Positions 17,397-27,567 are shown, counted from the first letter of the stretch. The stretch: DNA of 32,799 bases from a candidate division FCPU426 bacterium (GCA_016929575.1 JAFGIQ010000291.1:1-32799), one strand, 5' to 3'. The notes: generated from the sequence alone by a model not told the origin. Translations and numbers: made by a program.

Positions 17397-18743
17397 GTGA
17401 AAATGAAAATCCTATTGATTTCCCCAAGCATACAACTAGACCGAAAGACAGCACACGGACTCATGATCCCGCAGCTGGCGCTGCATATTTTGCAGGGGCT
17501 CACGAATCCCGAACATCAAGTGAAGATCGTGGAAGAAGAAACAGACACCGTTGATCTGGATGAGGATTGTGACTTGGTAGGGATCAGTTGCATGACCGCC
17601 AATGCCCCCCGGGCCTATAGGCTGGCCAGGGAGTTCAGGCAGCGGGGGAAAAAAGTGGTGCTGGGAGGAGTCCATCCCACGATCCTGCCCGACGAGGCCC
17701 TGTTGCACGCAGATTCCGTGGTTGTGGGGGAGGCGGAGGGGGTTTGGGAGCAGCTGCTCGAAGACCAACAAGCGGGCAGGCTGCAGCGCAAATATCACCA
17801 TCCCAATCTGCCTTTGGACAGGTATATTCCATTGAAGTATCGGGAGGAGACGAAAAAAAGGCTGTTCAATGTGATTCCGATTATGTCGACCCGCGGCTGT
17901 CCCTATCATTGCGATTTCTGTTGCGTTTCGAACCTGTTCGGAAATAAAATCCGCCATGTACCCGTGGCCAACGTGGTGAGGGATATCCAGGAATCCCGGG
18001 GGAAGGCCTACATCTTCCTGGATGACAACATTGTGGGCAATACTGTCTATGCCAAAGAATTGTTCCGGGCCATCAAACCGCTGAAGATAAAATGGGTGGG
18101 GCAGAGTTCGATTTCCTTTGTCCGGGACACCACACTCATGAAAATGGCGGCAGAGAGCGGATGCGTATCCTTGTTCTTTGGACTGGAAAGTGTTTCCGAA
18201 ATCCAACTGAAGACCATGCGCAAAAGCATCAAAGAGCTTTATAAAATCGAAGAGGCGATCAAGAAAGTGAAGGACATTGGCATTCATTTTCACGCCTCTA
18301 TGGTTTTTGGCTTTGACGGCGACACCCAGGCGATATTTCCCCAAACCCTCGAATTCCTGGCGAAGAACCGGATCGGGACCGCCTCTTTGAATATTCTTAC
18401 TCCCTATCCGGGGACAAAAACCTATGACCAGTATAAAAGAGAAGGGCGTTTGTTGACGGCGGATTGGCGATACTATGACCACTCGACCGTTGTCTTCAAG
18501 CCGAAAAGCATGACCTCCTACGAGTTGCAGACCGGAACCAACTGGGTGAAGAATGAGTACTCGAAATTATCGTCGATCCTGCACAGACTCCCGGGAAACC
18601 TGGCCCATCCATTATTGTTTCTGGCGATGAACCTCGCCGCCAAAAAAGGCGTGAAACACGATCAGGCGAGATTGCCCTTACTGGCCGGGGAGATCTTCAG
18701 TATGGAGGGGAAGGCTCCGGCATACGAATTCTCCCCCCGGTAG
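17397..18743 (+). CDS. B12-binding-domain radical SAM protein
   Basis: N-terminal cobalamin-binding-like 'DLVGISCMTANAPRAYRLAREFRQRGKKVVLGGVHPTILPDEAL' followed by 'RGCPYHCDFCCVS' (CxxxCxxC). Confidence 0.92.
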   Translation: MKMKILLISPSIQLDRKTAHGLMIPQLALHILQGLTNPEHQVKIVEEETDTVDLDEDCDLVGISCMTANAPRAYRLAREFRQRGKKVVLGGVHPTILPDEALLHADSVVVGEAEGVWEQLLEDQQAGRLQRKYHHPNLPLDRYIPLKYREETKKRLFNVIPIMSTRGCPYHCDFCCVSNLFGNKIRHVPVANVVRDIQESRGKAYIFLDDNIVGNTVYAKELFRAIKPLKIKWVGQSSISFVRDTTLMKMAAESGCVSLFFGLESVSEIQLKTMRKSIKELYKIEEAIKKVKDIGIHFHASMVFGFDGDTQAIFPQTLEFLAKNRIGTASLNILTPYPGTKTYDQYKREGRLLTADWRYYDHSTVVFKPKSMTSYELQTGTNWVKNEYSKLSSILHRLPGNLAHPLLFLAMNLAAKKGVKHDQARLPLLAGEIFSMEGKAPAYEFSPR

Positions 18744-18914
18744 GAAAAGGGGGCATGTTTCGGCGCGCGATCTGCGAGCACGGGAAATACACTACATGCT
18801 TGCAGCATGGTGTGGGGTTGGATGGAGAGAGGGTAGCACAACGCAAGTTGACAAGAAAGCTTGGGTGGGTGTTTGGTTTCCCCTGGACGCATAGGTTTGC
18901 CGGGAGGATTTTTC

Positions 18915-19643
18915 GTGATTGAAGTCAGGAATCTGACGAAGGTATTTAAAGCCGGATCGTGCAAAGCGGTTGACAGCGTGAGTTTTATTGTGCCCAAGGG
19001 GCAGGTGGTGTGCCTGCTGGGGGAAAACGGCGCAGGCAAAACCACCACGCTGAGAATGCTGGCCACGATGCTGCGGCCGACACAGGGGACGGCGGTGATG
19101 GATGGGATCGATCTATGCCTTCACCCCGCACAAGTCAGAGGCAGGATCGGCACTTTATTTGGCGGCGAAACCGGCCTGTATGACCGCCTGAGTGCCAGGG
19201 AAAACATCCGCTATTTTTCAGATTTGAACCAGATACCCGCAGCTGTCGCGAATGAACGCCTGGAACGGCTGATCCGGATGCTGGCTATGGAAGACTATAT
19301 TGATAAAAGGGCGGGCACGTTTTCCAAGGGCATGAAGCAAAAAACCGCCATTGCCCGCTCCATCATCCACAATCCTTCGATCATGCTTTTGGACGAGCCT
19401 ACCGCCGGCTTGGATATTGCTTCCTCGGAAATCATCTGGGCGTTTTTGCAGGACTGCAAATCGGAAAACAAGACCATTTTGTTTTCCAGCCACCATACGG
19501 AAGAAATTGAAAAACTGGGCGACCGGCTGGTCATCATCCACAGAGGCCGGCTGCTGGAAGACGGGACTGTATCGGATATTAAAGCCAGGCATGGGGGGAA
19601 TATCAAGAGCATATTTTTGCGTGTTACCGGAGATGGGCAATGA
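18915..19643 (+). CDS. ABC transporter ATP-binding protein (NatA-like)
   Basis: Walker A LLGENGAGKTTT, signature-like FSKGMKQKTAIAR, Walker B IMLLDEPTAGLD. GTG at 18915 preceded by gggagg. Confidence 0.88.
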   Translation: MIEVRNLTKVFKAGSCKAVDSVSFIVPKGQVVCLLGENGAGKTTTLRMLATMLRPTQGTAVMDGIDLCLHPAQVRGRIGTLFGGETGLYDRLSARENIRYFSDLNQIPAAVANERLERLIRMLAMEDYIDKRAGTFSKGMKQKTAIARSIIHNPSIMLLDEPTAGLDIASSEIIWAFLQDCKSENKTILFSSHHTEEIEKLGDRLVIIHRGRLLEDGTVSDIKARHGGNIKSIFLRVTGDGQ

Positions 19644-20824
19644 CAGCAAGGGCGGGAATAGTTGTTTTTCAAAAGGAGCTCAAGGAGCTGCTGCGGGATA
19701 AAAGGACCCTCGTGGTGGGAATTCTAATACCCATCGTCATTTTTCCCCTTGTTTTTGGTTTTATGAACCTGAATCAACGGCATAATATGCAGACAATGGA
19801 GAGAAATCTGAAAATCAGTCTGACGGGCAAAAGCAGCGCCTTGCAGGCATATTTGTCGGAACAAAGCGGCATGCATTTGGTCCTGACCCATGTTCCCGAG
19901 CGGGAGGTGGAGCAGGGGAAAGCCTACGCGGCATTGATTCTGCCCGATGATCTTGATGGCAGAATAGCGGCAGGTGAAACCGCGGAAGCCAGAATCGTAT
20001 TTGATGCATCACAGCAATTGTCGGTCAGAGCCGCGGCGCGCTTGAAGTCGCTGTTGGAGGCCTATGCGCAGGAGATTGTCCGCTTGCGCTGGGCAGAACA
20101 GGGGATGGATATCCGTTTGCTCGAACCGCTGGCCATCCGCGAGCAGGCCGCTGATGCGAAAACCGCCGGTGCGGGCCTGATGCTGCTTTCATTGATACTG
20201 CCTTTGCTGTTGGTGGTGTATTCGGCCACCAGCCCCTTGGCGGCGGCTGTTGACCTGGGAGCAGGCGAGAAAGAAAGAGCAACCATCGAGCCCCTGCTGG
20301 CCACTCCCGCCCGGCGCCTGGATTTGCTGTTGGGAAAATTTCTTGCCATCACCGTGACCGGCGTGATCGGCGTGATGGCATTTATGGTCGGGTTTGCCAT
20401 TTCCTACCAGATGAGCCCGGATTTGTTTGCGGGGGAAAAATTGCCTTTGCTTGTGCACCCCCTGTCTGTGACCGGCATTGCGCTTCTCACTGTCGTGCTG
20501 ACCATGATATTTGCAGCGGTCGAATTGGCCTTGAGCATTTACGCGCGCTCATCCAAAGAAGCGCAAACCTACCTCGCACCGCTGGCACTCATCAGCATGG
20601 CTGCGGGGTACAGCCCTTTTATGATGGATAGTAAAACCATAGGAATTCATTATTTTCACATCCCGCTGGTTAATATCAGCATGGTCATCAAAGAGCTGGT
20701 GCTGGGAGTATACCAGCCGTTGCATATAACCGTAACCCTGCTGTGGGCACTGGTCTATATTGTGTTGGCGCTCATCTTTGCCCGGTGGATGTTTTATCGG
20801 GAAGAGGTTATCTTCCGGAGTTAG
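19640..20824 (+). CDS. ABC-2 type permease (NatB-like)
   Basis: ATGA overlap with the ATPase; 'FQKELKELLRDKRTLVVGILIPIVIFPLVF' and 'GEKERATIEPLLATPARRLDLLLGKFLAI'. Confidence 0.85.
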   Translation: MTARAGIVVFQKELKELLRDKRTLVVGILIPIVIFPLVFGFMNLNQRHNMQTMERNLKISLTGKSSALQAYLSEQSGMHLVLTHVPEREVEQGKAYAALILPDDLDGRIAAGETAEARIVFDASQQLSVRAAARLKSLLEAYAQEIVRLRWAEQGMDIRLLEPLAIREQAADAKTAGAGLMLLSLILPLLLVVYSATSPLAAAVDLGAGEKERATIEPLLATPARRLDLLLGKFLAITVTGVIGVMAFMVGFAISYQMSPDLFAGEKLPLLVHPLSVTGIALLTVVLTMIFAAVELALSIYARSSKEAQTYLAPLALISMAAGYSPFMMDSKTIGIHYFHIPLVNISMVIKELVLGVYQPLHITVTLLWALVYIVLALIFARWMFYREEVIFRS

Positions 20825-20925
20825 GAGGGGTTTGTTATAATAAAGTAATCTCTGAAATCCAGGTTGATGCACGCCACTCCCCGGGGGGAGGGTGTGTAAA
20901 TTTAGAAGGGATATGTGTGTTTCAG

Positions 20926-20994
20926 TTAAATACGATGGGTTACCAAAAGAACAATAACCACTACCAAAACCACCACCAAAAGAAGCTCGACCAT
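20926..20994 (-). CDS. 22-aa hydrophobic membrane peptide MVELLLVVVLVVVIVLLVTHRI
   Basis: Not in the ORF track because of length. AAGGAG SD 6 nt before the ATG, TAA stop, near-complete TM segment, and upstream TTGAGC-17-TATTAT promoter. Confidence 0.65.
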   Translation of the reverse strand: MVELLLVVVLVVVIVLLVTHRI

Positions 20995-21039
20995 AATATT
21001 CTCCTTATCACGATGAAGATCATATGCAAGACTCGTTTA

Positions 21040-21068
21040 ATAATATCAAAAGATGCTCTTTAGCTCAA
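21040..21068 (-). promoter_or_regulatory. Putative sigma-70 promoter for the 22-aa peptide
   Basis: Minus strand TTGAGC (21068-21063), 17-bp spacer, TATTAT (21045-21040). Confidence 0.5.
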
Positions 21069-21093
21069 ATTAAAAAAACAAGATTCATGCAAA

Positions 21094-21142
21094 ATTGGGA
21101 CACAACACCTGATTCCGCAGGTAGTAGGAGTTGTGCCCCAAT
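21094..21142. repeat. Family A-related hairpin element (short variant)
   Basis: ATTGGGACACAACACCT (21094-21110) and AGGAGTTGTGCCCCAAT (21126-21142) pair over 17 bp with 2 mismatches. Confidence 0.65.
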
Positions 21143-21348
21143 GCAGGAAGAGCCGGGCGGGGATAAGGCCCTGGCAATGAAGATTTCCAGCGCAGGGGCA
21201 GGCGCGTCTCAAACCCGCGGAATGGCATACATCCGCAGGCACTGCGCAGAGAGGGGCATGCCCGGCTGAACCCCGGGCAATCCAAACCCTTGGCGGCAAA
21301 CGCGCGCAACGGGGAGGATAATGGACACCCTTTGGTTTTATCTGACAG

Positions 21349-22686
21349 TCAGCTCTCCCTGGGAGCTGAAGAAAGTTCGCTGGCAGTTGCCAACCCTTTA
21401 GCCACGGAGGGCAGAATGCCTTTTTGTTGATAAATGGGGCGGACCAGCAAACGCAGTTGCCGCAGTTTCCAGGCAAACAACCCCGACCCGAGCAGGCATA
21501 AAATACCACCCAGGGCAAGAGTGGCCGGAGCGCCGATCCTGGTTGAAAAGGTACCTGCCAACAAACAGCCAAAAGGCGCCATGCCAGCAAAGGCCAGGAC
21601 GTAAAAACTCATGAGCCGGCCGCGCTTGTCCTCATCGGCAATTGTCTGGAGGATGGTATTGCTGGCCGCCAGACTCACCATCATGCCAAAGCCCGCGAAA
21701 GCCAGCAGAACCAGGGAAAGCGCAAAATGGCGGGAGAAAGAGAAGCCGATCAGGCTCAGGGCAAAGCAGGCGGCGGCAAAAGGAATCCGCGCGCCCAAGC
21801 CGAGAATGGATTTGCGCGCAGCCAGGTACACCGCTCCAACCAATGCACCCACTCCGGTGCTGGCCATGAGAATGCCCAAAGTGTCCGGCCCGCCATGAAG
21901 AATGTCCTTGGCAAAAACAGGCATCAACACGGTGTACGGCATGCCGACCAGGCTGACCAACGACAGCAGCAGCAGGATATTCCGGATCGGCATGAAGCCG
22001 AATGCGTACCGGACGCCGACGTGCAAACCATGCAGGATGTTTTTTTCATAGGTTGGTGCCGTGGCCGGTGCAAGACGCATGGCCAGCAGGGCGAAGATCA
22101 CGGCGGTATAGCTGATGGCATTGATGAGGAAGCAGGTGCCTTCGCCCACCAGCGCGATTAAAATGCCGGCGATGGTAGGTCCGATCAGGCGTGAAACGTT
22201 GAAAAGCGATGAATTCAGGGCAATGGCATTGGCCAGATCTTCCTTGCGGTTGACCATTTCCAAAGTGAAAGCCTGGCGGGTTGGCATATCAAAGGAATTG
22301 ACCAAACCCAAAAAAACCGCCAGGGCCATCAGGTGCCAGATGCGGATCAAACCGGTAAGGGTTAAAAAGGCCAATATGAATGCCTGCAGCATGGCAAGGA
22401 TCTGCGTGGCCAGCAACACCCGGCGGCGCTGCCAGCGGTCGGAGAGCACGCCGGCAAAAGGGGTCAGGAAGACCATGGGGATCTGCCCCGCAAAGCCAAC
22501 CATGCCCAACAGGAACGGCGAATGGGTGAGACGGTATACCAGCCAGCCTATGGAAATGGTTTGCATCCAGGTTCCGATCAGGGATATGCCCTGCCCGAAG
22601 AAAAACAGGCGGTAATTGCGGTTGCTAAGGGCGCGGAAGACCCGGGCCAGCCCTGCAATACTCTTGTGATAAAACTGTGTTATCAT
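21349..22686 (-). CDS. MFS transporter (EntS/MFS_3-like)
   Basis: 'FRALSNRNYRLFFFGQGISLIGTWMQTISIGWLVYRLTHSPFLLG' and 'PFAGVLSDRWQRRRVLLATQ'. Confidence 0.9.
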   Translation of the reverse strand: MITQFYHKSIAGLARVFRALSNRNYRLFFFGQGISLIGTWMQTISIGWLVYRLTHSPFLLGMVGFAGQIPMVFLTPFAGVLSDRWQRRRVLLATQILAMLQAFILAFLTLTGLIRIWHLMALAVFLGLVNSFDMPTRQAFTLEMVNRKEDLANAIALNSSLFNVSRLIGPTIAGILIALVGEGTCFLINAISYTAVIFALLAMRLAPATAPTYEKNILHGLHVGVRYAFGFMPIRNILLLLSLVSLVGMPYTVLMPVFAKDILHGGPDTLGILMASTGVGALVGAVYLAARKSILGLGARIPFAAACFALSLIGFSFSRHFALSLVLLAFAGFGMMVSLAASNTILQTIADEDKRGRLMSFYVLAFAGMAPFGCLLAGTFSTRIGAPATLALGGILCLLGSGLFAWKLRQLRLLVRPIYQQKGILPSVAKGLATASELSSAPRES

Positions 22687-22777
22687 AAGCAGATCACATT
22701 TTCAGGGAGCATAACACCCGCAGAATTATTATTATGATGATGCAAAGTGCGCCCAACTACCTGATGCCACAGGAATT

Positions 22778-22791
22778 ATGTATTGTGTCCC
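22778..22791. repeat. Solo family A terminus
   Basis: ATGTATTGTGTCCC; reverse complement GGGACACAATACAT. Confidence 0.45.
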
Positions 22792-23095
22792 ACGTACAGG
22801 AATTAAAACAGGAATGATTGCGGATTATAGCACAAAGGCAGGCAATATACACAATGAAGTGTGGGGAGTTTTTATCCGCAGGGGGTGACAGGCAAATTGC
22901 GTATAAATTGCAAATAACGAATAGACCAATGGAGATTAAACGGGGGTTTTGATATAATGTCATTTTTAAAAAAGAGTGATTTGGGAAGCATCATTAAAGC
23001 AAAAGATGCGTTTATCATTTAACAACTGAGGAAAAAATCAGGTTATTCAATGCATGAACATGCTGTTTCATCGATCAGTTTAATCAGGAGACGCC

Positions 23096-23884
23096 ATGCA
23101 GGGATTGTTGTGTTATTATTCAGGTTCGGGCAATACAAAACTTGCCTGCAAATATATGGCTAAAAAAGTGACCCATGTTCAGTGGAAACTGTTTGATGTG
23201 CAGCGGGATGTTCTGCCGGATCTGGGTTCCTTTGATATTATTGGATTTGCCACTTTTACCGATTTTTGGGGCGTGCCCCAGCGCATGATTCAATTCCTGC
23301 GCGCAATCCCCGAGCAAAAAGGCCGCCTGGCGTTTACGTTCGTGACATATGGCATGTTTTTGGGATTTGCCCTGCGCGACGTAAGCCGCTTGGCGCGGTC
23401 GCGCGGTTTTAAAACCATTGCCGGCCATGCTTTGCATACTCCGGAAAACTACCCGCCGATGATATGCAATGGCATGGGCATGACCGATGCGCCCAATCCC
23501 AAGGAATTGAATGCATTTCAACGTTTCCTCTTGCAGCTCAACAACTTGTGCGGCGACCGGTCTGCTGGCAGGAAAATCAAGCTGAGAAAAATCGGCGAGA
23601 ATATATTATTTTTAATTCCCGCACCCAAGCGCACTATGGCCAGAAAGCAGATGGGCACTAAAAATGTGGATCAACGCTTGTGCACGAAATGCCGGACTTG
23701 TGAAAAAGGCTGCCCTTACAAAGCCATTGCCTTAAATCCCTATCCGGTATTTAACCAGGATATCTGTTATGGGTGTTGGGCTTGTTTTCACCATTGCCCC
23801 CAAAAAGCCATTTATACCAGTAAATTCCGCGGTCGCGGACATTACCCGAGACCGATCAAACAACTGGAAGAAAAACTGCTTTAA
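23096..23884 (+). CDS. EFR1-type flavodoxin-like/ferredoxin protein
   Basis: N-terminal flavodoxin loop 'YYSGSGNTKLAC'; C-terminal two [4Fe-4S] motifs 'CTKCRTCEKGCPYKAI' and 'CYGCWACFHHCPQKAI'. Confidence 0.9.
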   Translation: MQGLLCYYSGSGNTKLACKYMAKKVTHVQWKLFDVQRDVLPDLGSFDIIGFATFTDFWGVPQRMIQFLRAIPEQKGRLAFTFVTYGMFLGFALRDVSRLARSRGFKTIAGHALHTPENYPPMICNGMGMTDAPNPKELNAFQRFLLQLNNLCGDRSAGRKIKLRKIGENILFLIPAPKRTMARKQMGTKNVDQRLCTKCRTCEKGCPYKAIALNPYPVFNQDICYGCWACFHHCPQKAIYTSKFRGRGHYPRPIKQLEEKLL

Positions 23885-23954
23885 AATAAAAGGACGCAAT
23901 CCGGGGGCAAAGCATTAAAAAACTCACAGGCCCAGCGTCAATAAGGGGGGGACC

Positions 23955-24872
23955 ATGATTTCACAAAAAGTACTCTGGCATGGGATGATGGCAATGCATA
24001 TTTTATTGGCAACAACCGCATTTGCGGAAGAAACAGTGGCACTGTCTCCCGATGCAGGAGCTGCGCCGCCGGCAGGAGAGGCATTGCCGGCAAAAGATGC
24101 GGCGGCATACGGAATGAAGCCGACGGCGGTTGCGAATATCAACATCACACAGAACGCCTTCAGCAATTGGGCGGCCGGAGGCACTGATTCCTTAAGTTGG
24201 CAGGCAAATGTGATGATGGGATTGACGGATATGCAGGAAGCCTTTACGTGGGCTACCACGGGGAAGTTTGTTTACGGACAAGCCAAGGTGGGGGACATGG
24301 ATTACCGTAAAAGCGCGGATGAAATCCGCTTGGAAAGCGTGTTGACGTACAGCCTCCCCTGGATTGTAAAACCTTATGCCGCAATATTAGGGCAAACCCA
24401 ATTTGCCGAGGGGTATCAGTACGCGGACGAAGCGCGCACGGCGATATCCAATTTCATGGATCCGGGATACTTGACGGAAAGCCTCGGCGTAGGGTATGGG
24501 GATGAAGAGATAAAGACCCGCCTTGGATTCGCAGTCAAGGAAACCTATACCCGTGACCATCCGGTGCCGTATACGGATGATCCGAAAACTGCGGAGATAG
24601 AGAGGAGCAAAGTCGAACCGGGTCTGGAGTCAGTCACTGATATCAAACTCGCATTGAGCGAGCTCCTGGTTTTTACCAGCCAGTTGAACATCTTTTCCAA
24701 TACCAAAACCATGGCTGAGGTGGTGGCGCGCTGGGAAAACATGCTGAATGCGAATGTGGCAAAATACATCACTGTAAGTTTTCATTTGATCCTTTATTAC
24801 GATAAAACCCAGTCCAGCAGACGCCAACTCAACCAAACTATGGCTGCGGGCTTGACCTATACCCTTTTCTAG
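23955..24872 (+). CDS. DUF3078 domain-containing protein (exported)
   Basis: Signal peptide and 'NITQNAFSNWAAGGTDSLSWQANVMMGL', which is typical of DUF3078. Confidence 0.8.
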   Translation: MISQKVLWHGMMAMHILLATTAFAEETVALSPDAGAAPPAGEALPAKDAAAYGMKPTAVANINITQNAFSNWAAGGTDSLSWQANVMMGLTDMQEAFTWATTGKFVYGQAKVGDMDYRKSADEIRLESVLTYSLPWIVKPYAAILGQTQFAEGYQYADEARTAISNFMDPGYLTESLGVGYGDEEIKTRLGFAVKETYTRDHPVPYTDDPKTAEIERSKVEPGLESVTDIKLALSELLVFTSQLNIFSNTKTMAEVVARWENMLNANVAKYITVSFHLILYYDKTQSSRRQLNQTMAAGLTYTLF

Positions 24873-25019
24873 AAAGGGGGAGGCCAGGTGTGGTTTTCCC
24901 TGGAAACAGGCATTGTCTCCCGGGCCTGGGCATGCATTCCTGAAAAAGTAAAACCAAACCTGACATAGGGCCGTCTCCGGCGATTGCTATACTGTTCAAA
25001 ACCGTTCGAGGAGGCAGCC

Positions 25020-25928
25020 ATGACCATCCGCAAATCTACACCTTTTCAAGGCCGGCACTGTGAAACAACGGCATTGGGAAACTTGCCGCAACCTGCCCCG
25101 GCCTGGAATTTACAGAACCCATGATTTTCGGATTGGGACAGGGCCTGGGCTTTATTTATTGGGATATGAAAAAAACGGGCTTTCCTTTCATCGGCGGCAG
25201 AGCCAAACCAGACGCGATGATGAGAACATTCTGCACGGTGATGAAAATACCATTGGAGATGTCACAAACAACTTCGGCCAGCAAGGCTTGGAAAAACATC
25301 CGGGGGATATTGGAAAAAGGCCGGCCGGTCGGACTCAAACTGGATTGTTATTACCTGGATTATTTGGGCACAAAATTCATTTTGCCGCGCATTATGCCGT
25401 CATCTACGGATATGACGATACCCACGCCTATATGGCAGACACCCGCCAACAAGGGCTCCTGGTAAAAACGACATTGGCCGGTCTGGCGGAAGCCAGAAAA
25501 GCCAAAGACTTCATGTCCTTGCCCAATATATCCTTCAGCCTTGTGCGGAGGACGAATTGCCAAACTTGAAAGATTGCCTTCGCCGTGCCATCAGGGAAAG
25601 TGCGGCAGCGTATATCGGCGCGCCGATCCAAAACCCGGGTTATCGTGGAATTGAAAAGCTGAGACGTGAGGTCTTGGGCTGGTTTAAACGCAGCCGGAAC
25701 ATAGCAGCGGAATTAAATATTTTTACCATGCTGATGGAACGCGGAGGCACTGGCGGAGGGCTGTTTAGGAGAGTATATCGCGATTTTTTACGCGCAGCCG
25801 GAGAACATCTCCGGGATCAGCGTTTACGACAAGGCGCAGAGGATTTTGATCGTATTGCCCAGGAATGGAGCAGGGCTGCCGGGCTCATTAGCTTGGCCGG
25901 CAAAACCAGGGAGAATAGACATTTATAA
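25020..25928 (+). pseudogene. Frameshifted BtrH-like (butirosin biosynthesis H N-terminal/DUF4872-type) gene
   Basis: Consecutive homologous-looking pieces in different frames: RKSTPFQGRHCETTALGN (25020 frame), LEFTEPMIFGLGQGLGFIYWDMKK...KPDAMM (25121 frame), HFAAHYAVIYGYDDTHAYMADTRQQG (25060 frame), EDELPNLKDCLRRAIRESAAAYIGAPIQNPGYRGIEKLRREV (25557 frame). Confidence 0.75.
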
Positions 25929-26068
25929 ACATTATCCGGACTTTTACTGCGCCTGTCTCAGGCTGAAAAGCAGGTCATGACCAGGTTGGAGGCTGTATAG
26001 GGAAGAAGGGGATACAGCATTTACGTTTTGCAGGGAATATTTCGCACGCCCTTGCCTGTAATAACGCA

Positions 26069-26509
26069 TCAGCGCAATTGCAGCAATTTGATCCTGGCTT
26101 TGGGGTCCAGGGCTTTGTGCGCCTTGGTTCCCTTGATTTCATACAGCATCGCCTCCGCCACAATGAAAACCCTGCCGTTTTTCCGCAAGCAGCCGGTTTT
26201 TGCCAGGGAGCCTTTGCCCACAGCGGTATGCAGATGAATGCCAACGGCGGTTTCGTCATCAGGGAAAATGCTGCCCACACCGAGCATTTCCCAGCCATCC
26301 TTGAGCTTGACCCAATTGGGAGTGGGCGGGATGACGGGTTTTTTGGGGCCGGTGACAATGGCGCCGGATTGGAGTCCGCCCAAAAGAGCGAAAAAAGCGG
26401 ATCTGACCCCGGTTGTTTTACAAAAATTGCGCAACGCATCAAGAATGTTGTCGCCATGCATGAATTTTAAAAGAAAAATGCGTCCTGGTTTACATTCCAC
26501 AAAATCCAT
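26069..26509 (-). CDS. PPC/DUF296 domain protein
   Basis: 'MHGDNILDALRNFCKTTGVRSAFFALLGGLQSGAIVTG...GIHLHTAVGK'. Confidence 0.85.
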   Translation of the reverse strand: MDFVECKPGRIFLLKFMHGDNILDALRNFCKTTGVRSAFFALLGGLQSGAIVTGPKKPVIPPTPNWVKLKDGWEMLGVGSIFPDDETAVGIHLHTAVGKGSLAKTGCLRKNGRVFIVAEAMLYEIKGTKAHKALDPKARIKLLQLR

Positions 26510-26754
26510 AGCACACCTCGGGGAGAATATGGCTGCTTGCTCAGAGACTCAGTATAACCAAACCAAGGCGGGTGCACAAGCCGGTAAACGGTTTAAAAAT
26601 GCGGACCCATATTATCAGAAAGCTTATTTTTCGAAGGCTTGCGCAGGCCTTGACATTAATATGGAACGAAGAATAGTATTGTAAAATTCATTAAAACCGC
26701 GGGCATTTCATGGCCACCTCGATAAAAGGCGGAATACTAGTTTTTTAAGAATAC

Positions 26755-26796
26755 GTGTCCAAATTGGGATTGAGAAAAACACGTTAACTATTGATA
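26755..26796 (+). repeat. Family B repeat, copy 1
   Basis: GTGTCCAAATTGGGATTGAGAAAAACACGTTAACTATTGATA; about 37/42 identical to 32732-32773. Confidence 0.8.
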
Positions 26797-26898
26797 CAGT
26801 GGTGCCGGCAGTCCTGACCGGATGGATTATTCGGAAGAAAAAGGACGTCTTTCCAAAGGGAGAGAAACTTTGGCTTTAGCCGGAGAGGTTAATTTCAC

Positions 26899-26927
26899 TT
26901 GACAATGACTGACAATCAGTCATAATA
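26899..26927 (+). promoter_or_regulatory. Promoter with embedded palindromic operator for the TetR-type regulator
   Basis: TTGACA (26899-26904), perfect inverted repeat ATGACTGA-caa-TCAGTCAT (26905-26923), then ATAATA 17 bp after the -35; ATG at 26935. Confidence 0.75.
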
Positions 26928-26934
26928 ATATATT

Positions 26935-27567
26935 ATGGCGGCTTCCAGGAGGATAAAAGAGCCGGAAACTCGGCGCAATGACTTAATTACAGCTGCGAGA
27001 AAAGTATTCTCAACCAAAGGCGTTGCCTGTTCCGCAGTAAGTGACATTGTCAAGGCTGCAGGGGTGGCGCAAGGGACTTTTTACCTTTATTTTAAGGCTA
27101 AAAATGACATTGTCAATGCCGTGGCGGAGCAGATGGCAGATGAAATGGTTGAAGTGATAGAAAAATCAGTGACTGCGCGCAACTCCGGTGCAATTGGCAG
27201 TCTTTTAGCTTTGCGCGATGCAATACTTGCCCTTCTCAGTGAGAAGGCAGGGCGGGAACTCACGGAAATTTATCACAGGCCCGAGAACAGGGCGGTCCAT
27301 GACCGCATGGCTGACAGATTGTTGCCGCGCCTGGCTCCTCTGGTCGAGCGGCTTGTACAACAGGGCGTGGCTGAAGGTGTCTTTATGGTTGAGGACCCGC
27401 AGGTTGCAGCCTGGTTTGTCATGGGCGGCTTGCATGCGCTTGAACTTGGCTTTACGGACCGTTCCAAATTTCAAAGCGCTATTGTGCATGCGACCAACAA
27501 CGCCTTGCGCGCACTTGGCTATGCAGGCCCACTTAAGGGGTCTGGACGCCTATCTCCAGGTTTTTAA
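26935..27567 (+). CDS. TetR/AcrR family transcriptional regulator
   Basis: N-terminal HTH 'RRNDLITAARKVFSTKGVACSAVSDIVKAAGVAQGTFYLYFKAKNDIVNAV'. Confidence 0.93.
   Translation: MAASRRIKEPETRRNDLITAARKVFSTKGVACSAVSDIVKAAGVAQGTFYLYFKAKNDIVNAVAEQMADEMVEVIEKSVTARNSGAIGSLLALRDAILALLSEKAGRELTEIYHRPENRAVHDRMADRLLPRLAPLVERLVQQGVAEGVFMVEDPQVAAWFVMGGLHALELGFTDRSKFQSAIVHATNNALRALGYAGPLKGSGRLSPGF

Noticed and set aside
17436-18482. 348-aa antisense ORF
   Set aside because: Opposite a clear radical SAM gene; no recognisable domain.
25975-26457. 160-aa minus-strand ORF overlapping the PPC gene
   Set aside because: The 146-aa frame (26069-26509) carries the clear DUF296 motifs; this is the wrong frame of the same DNA.
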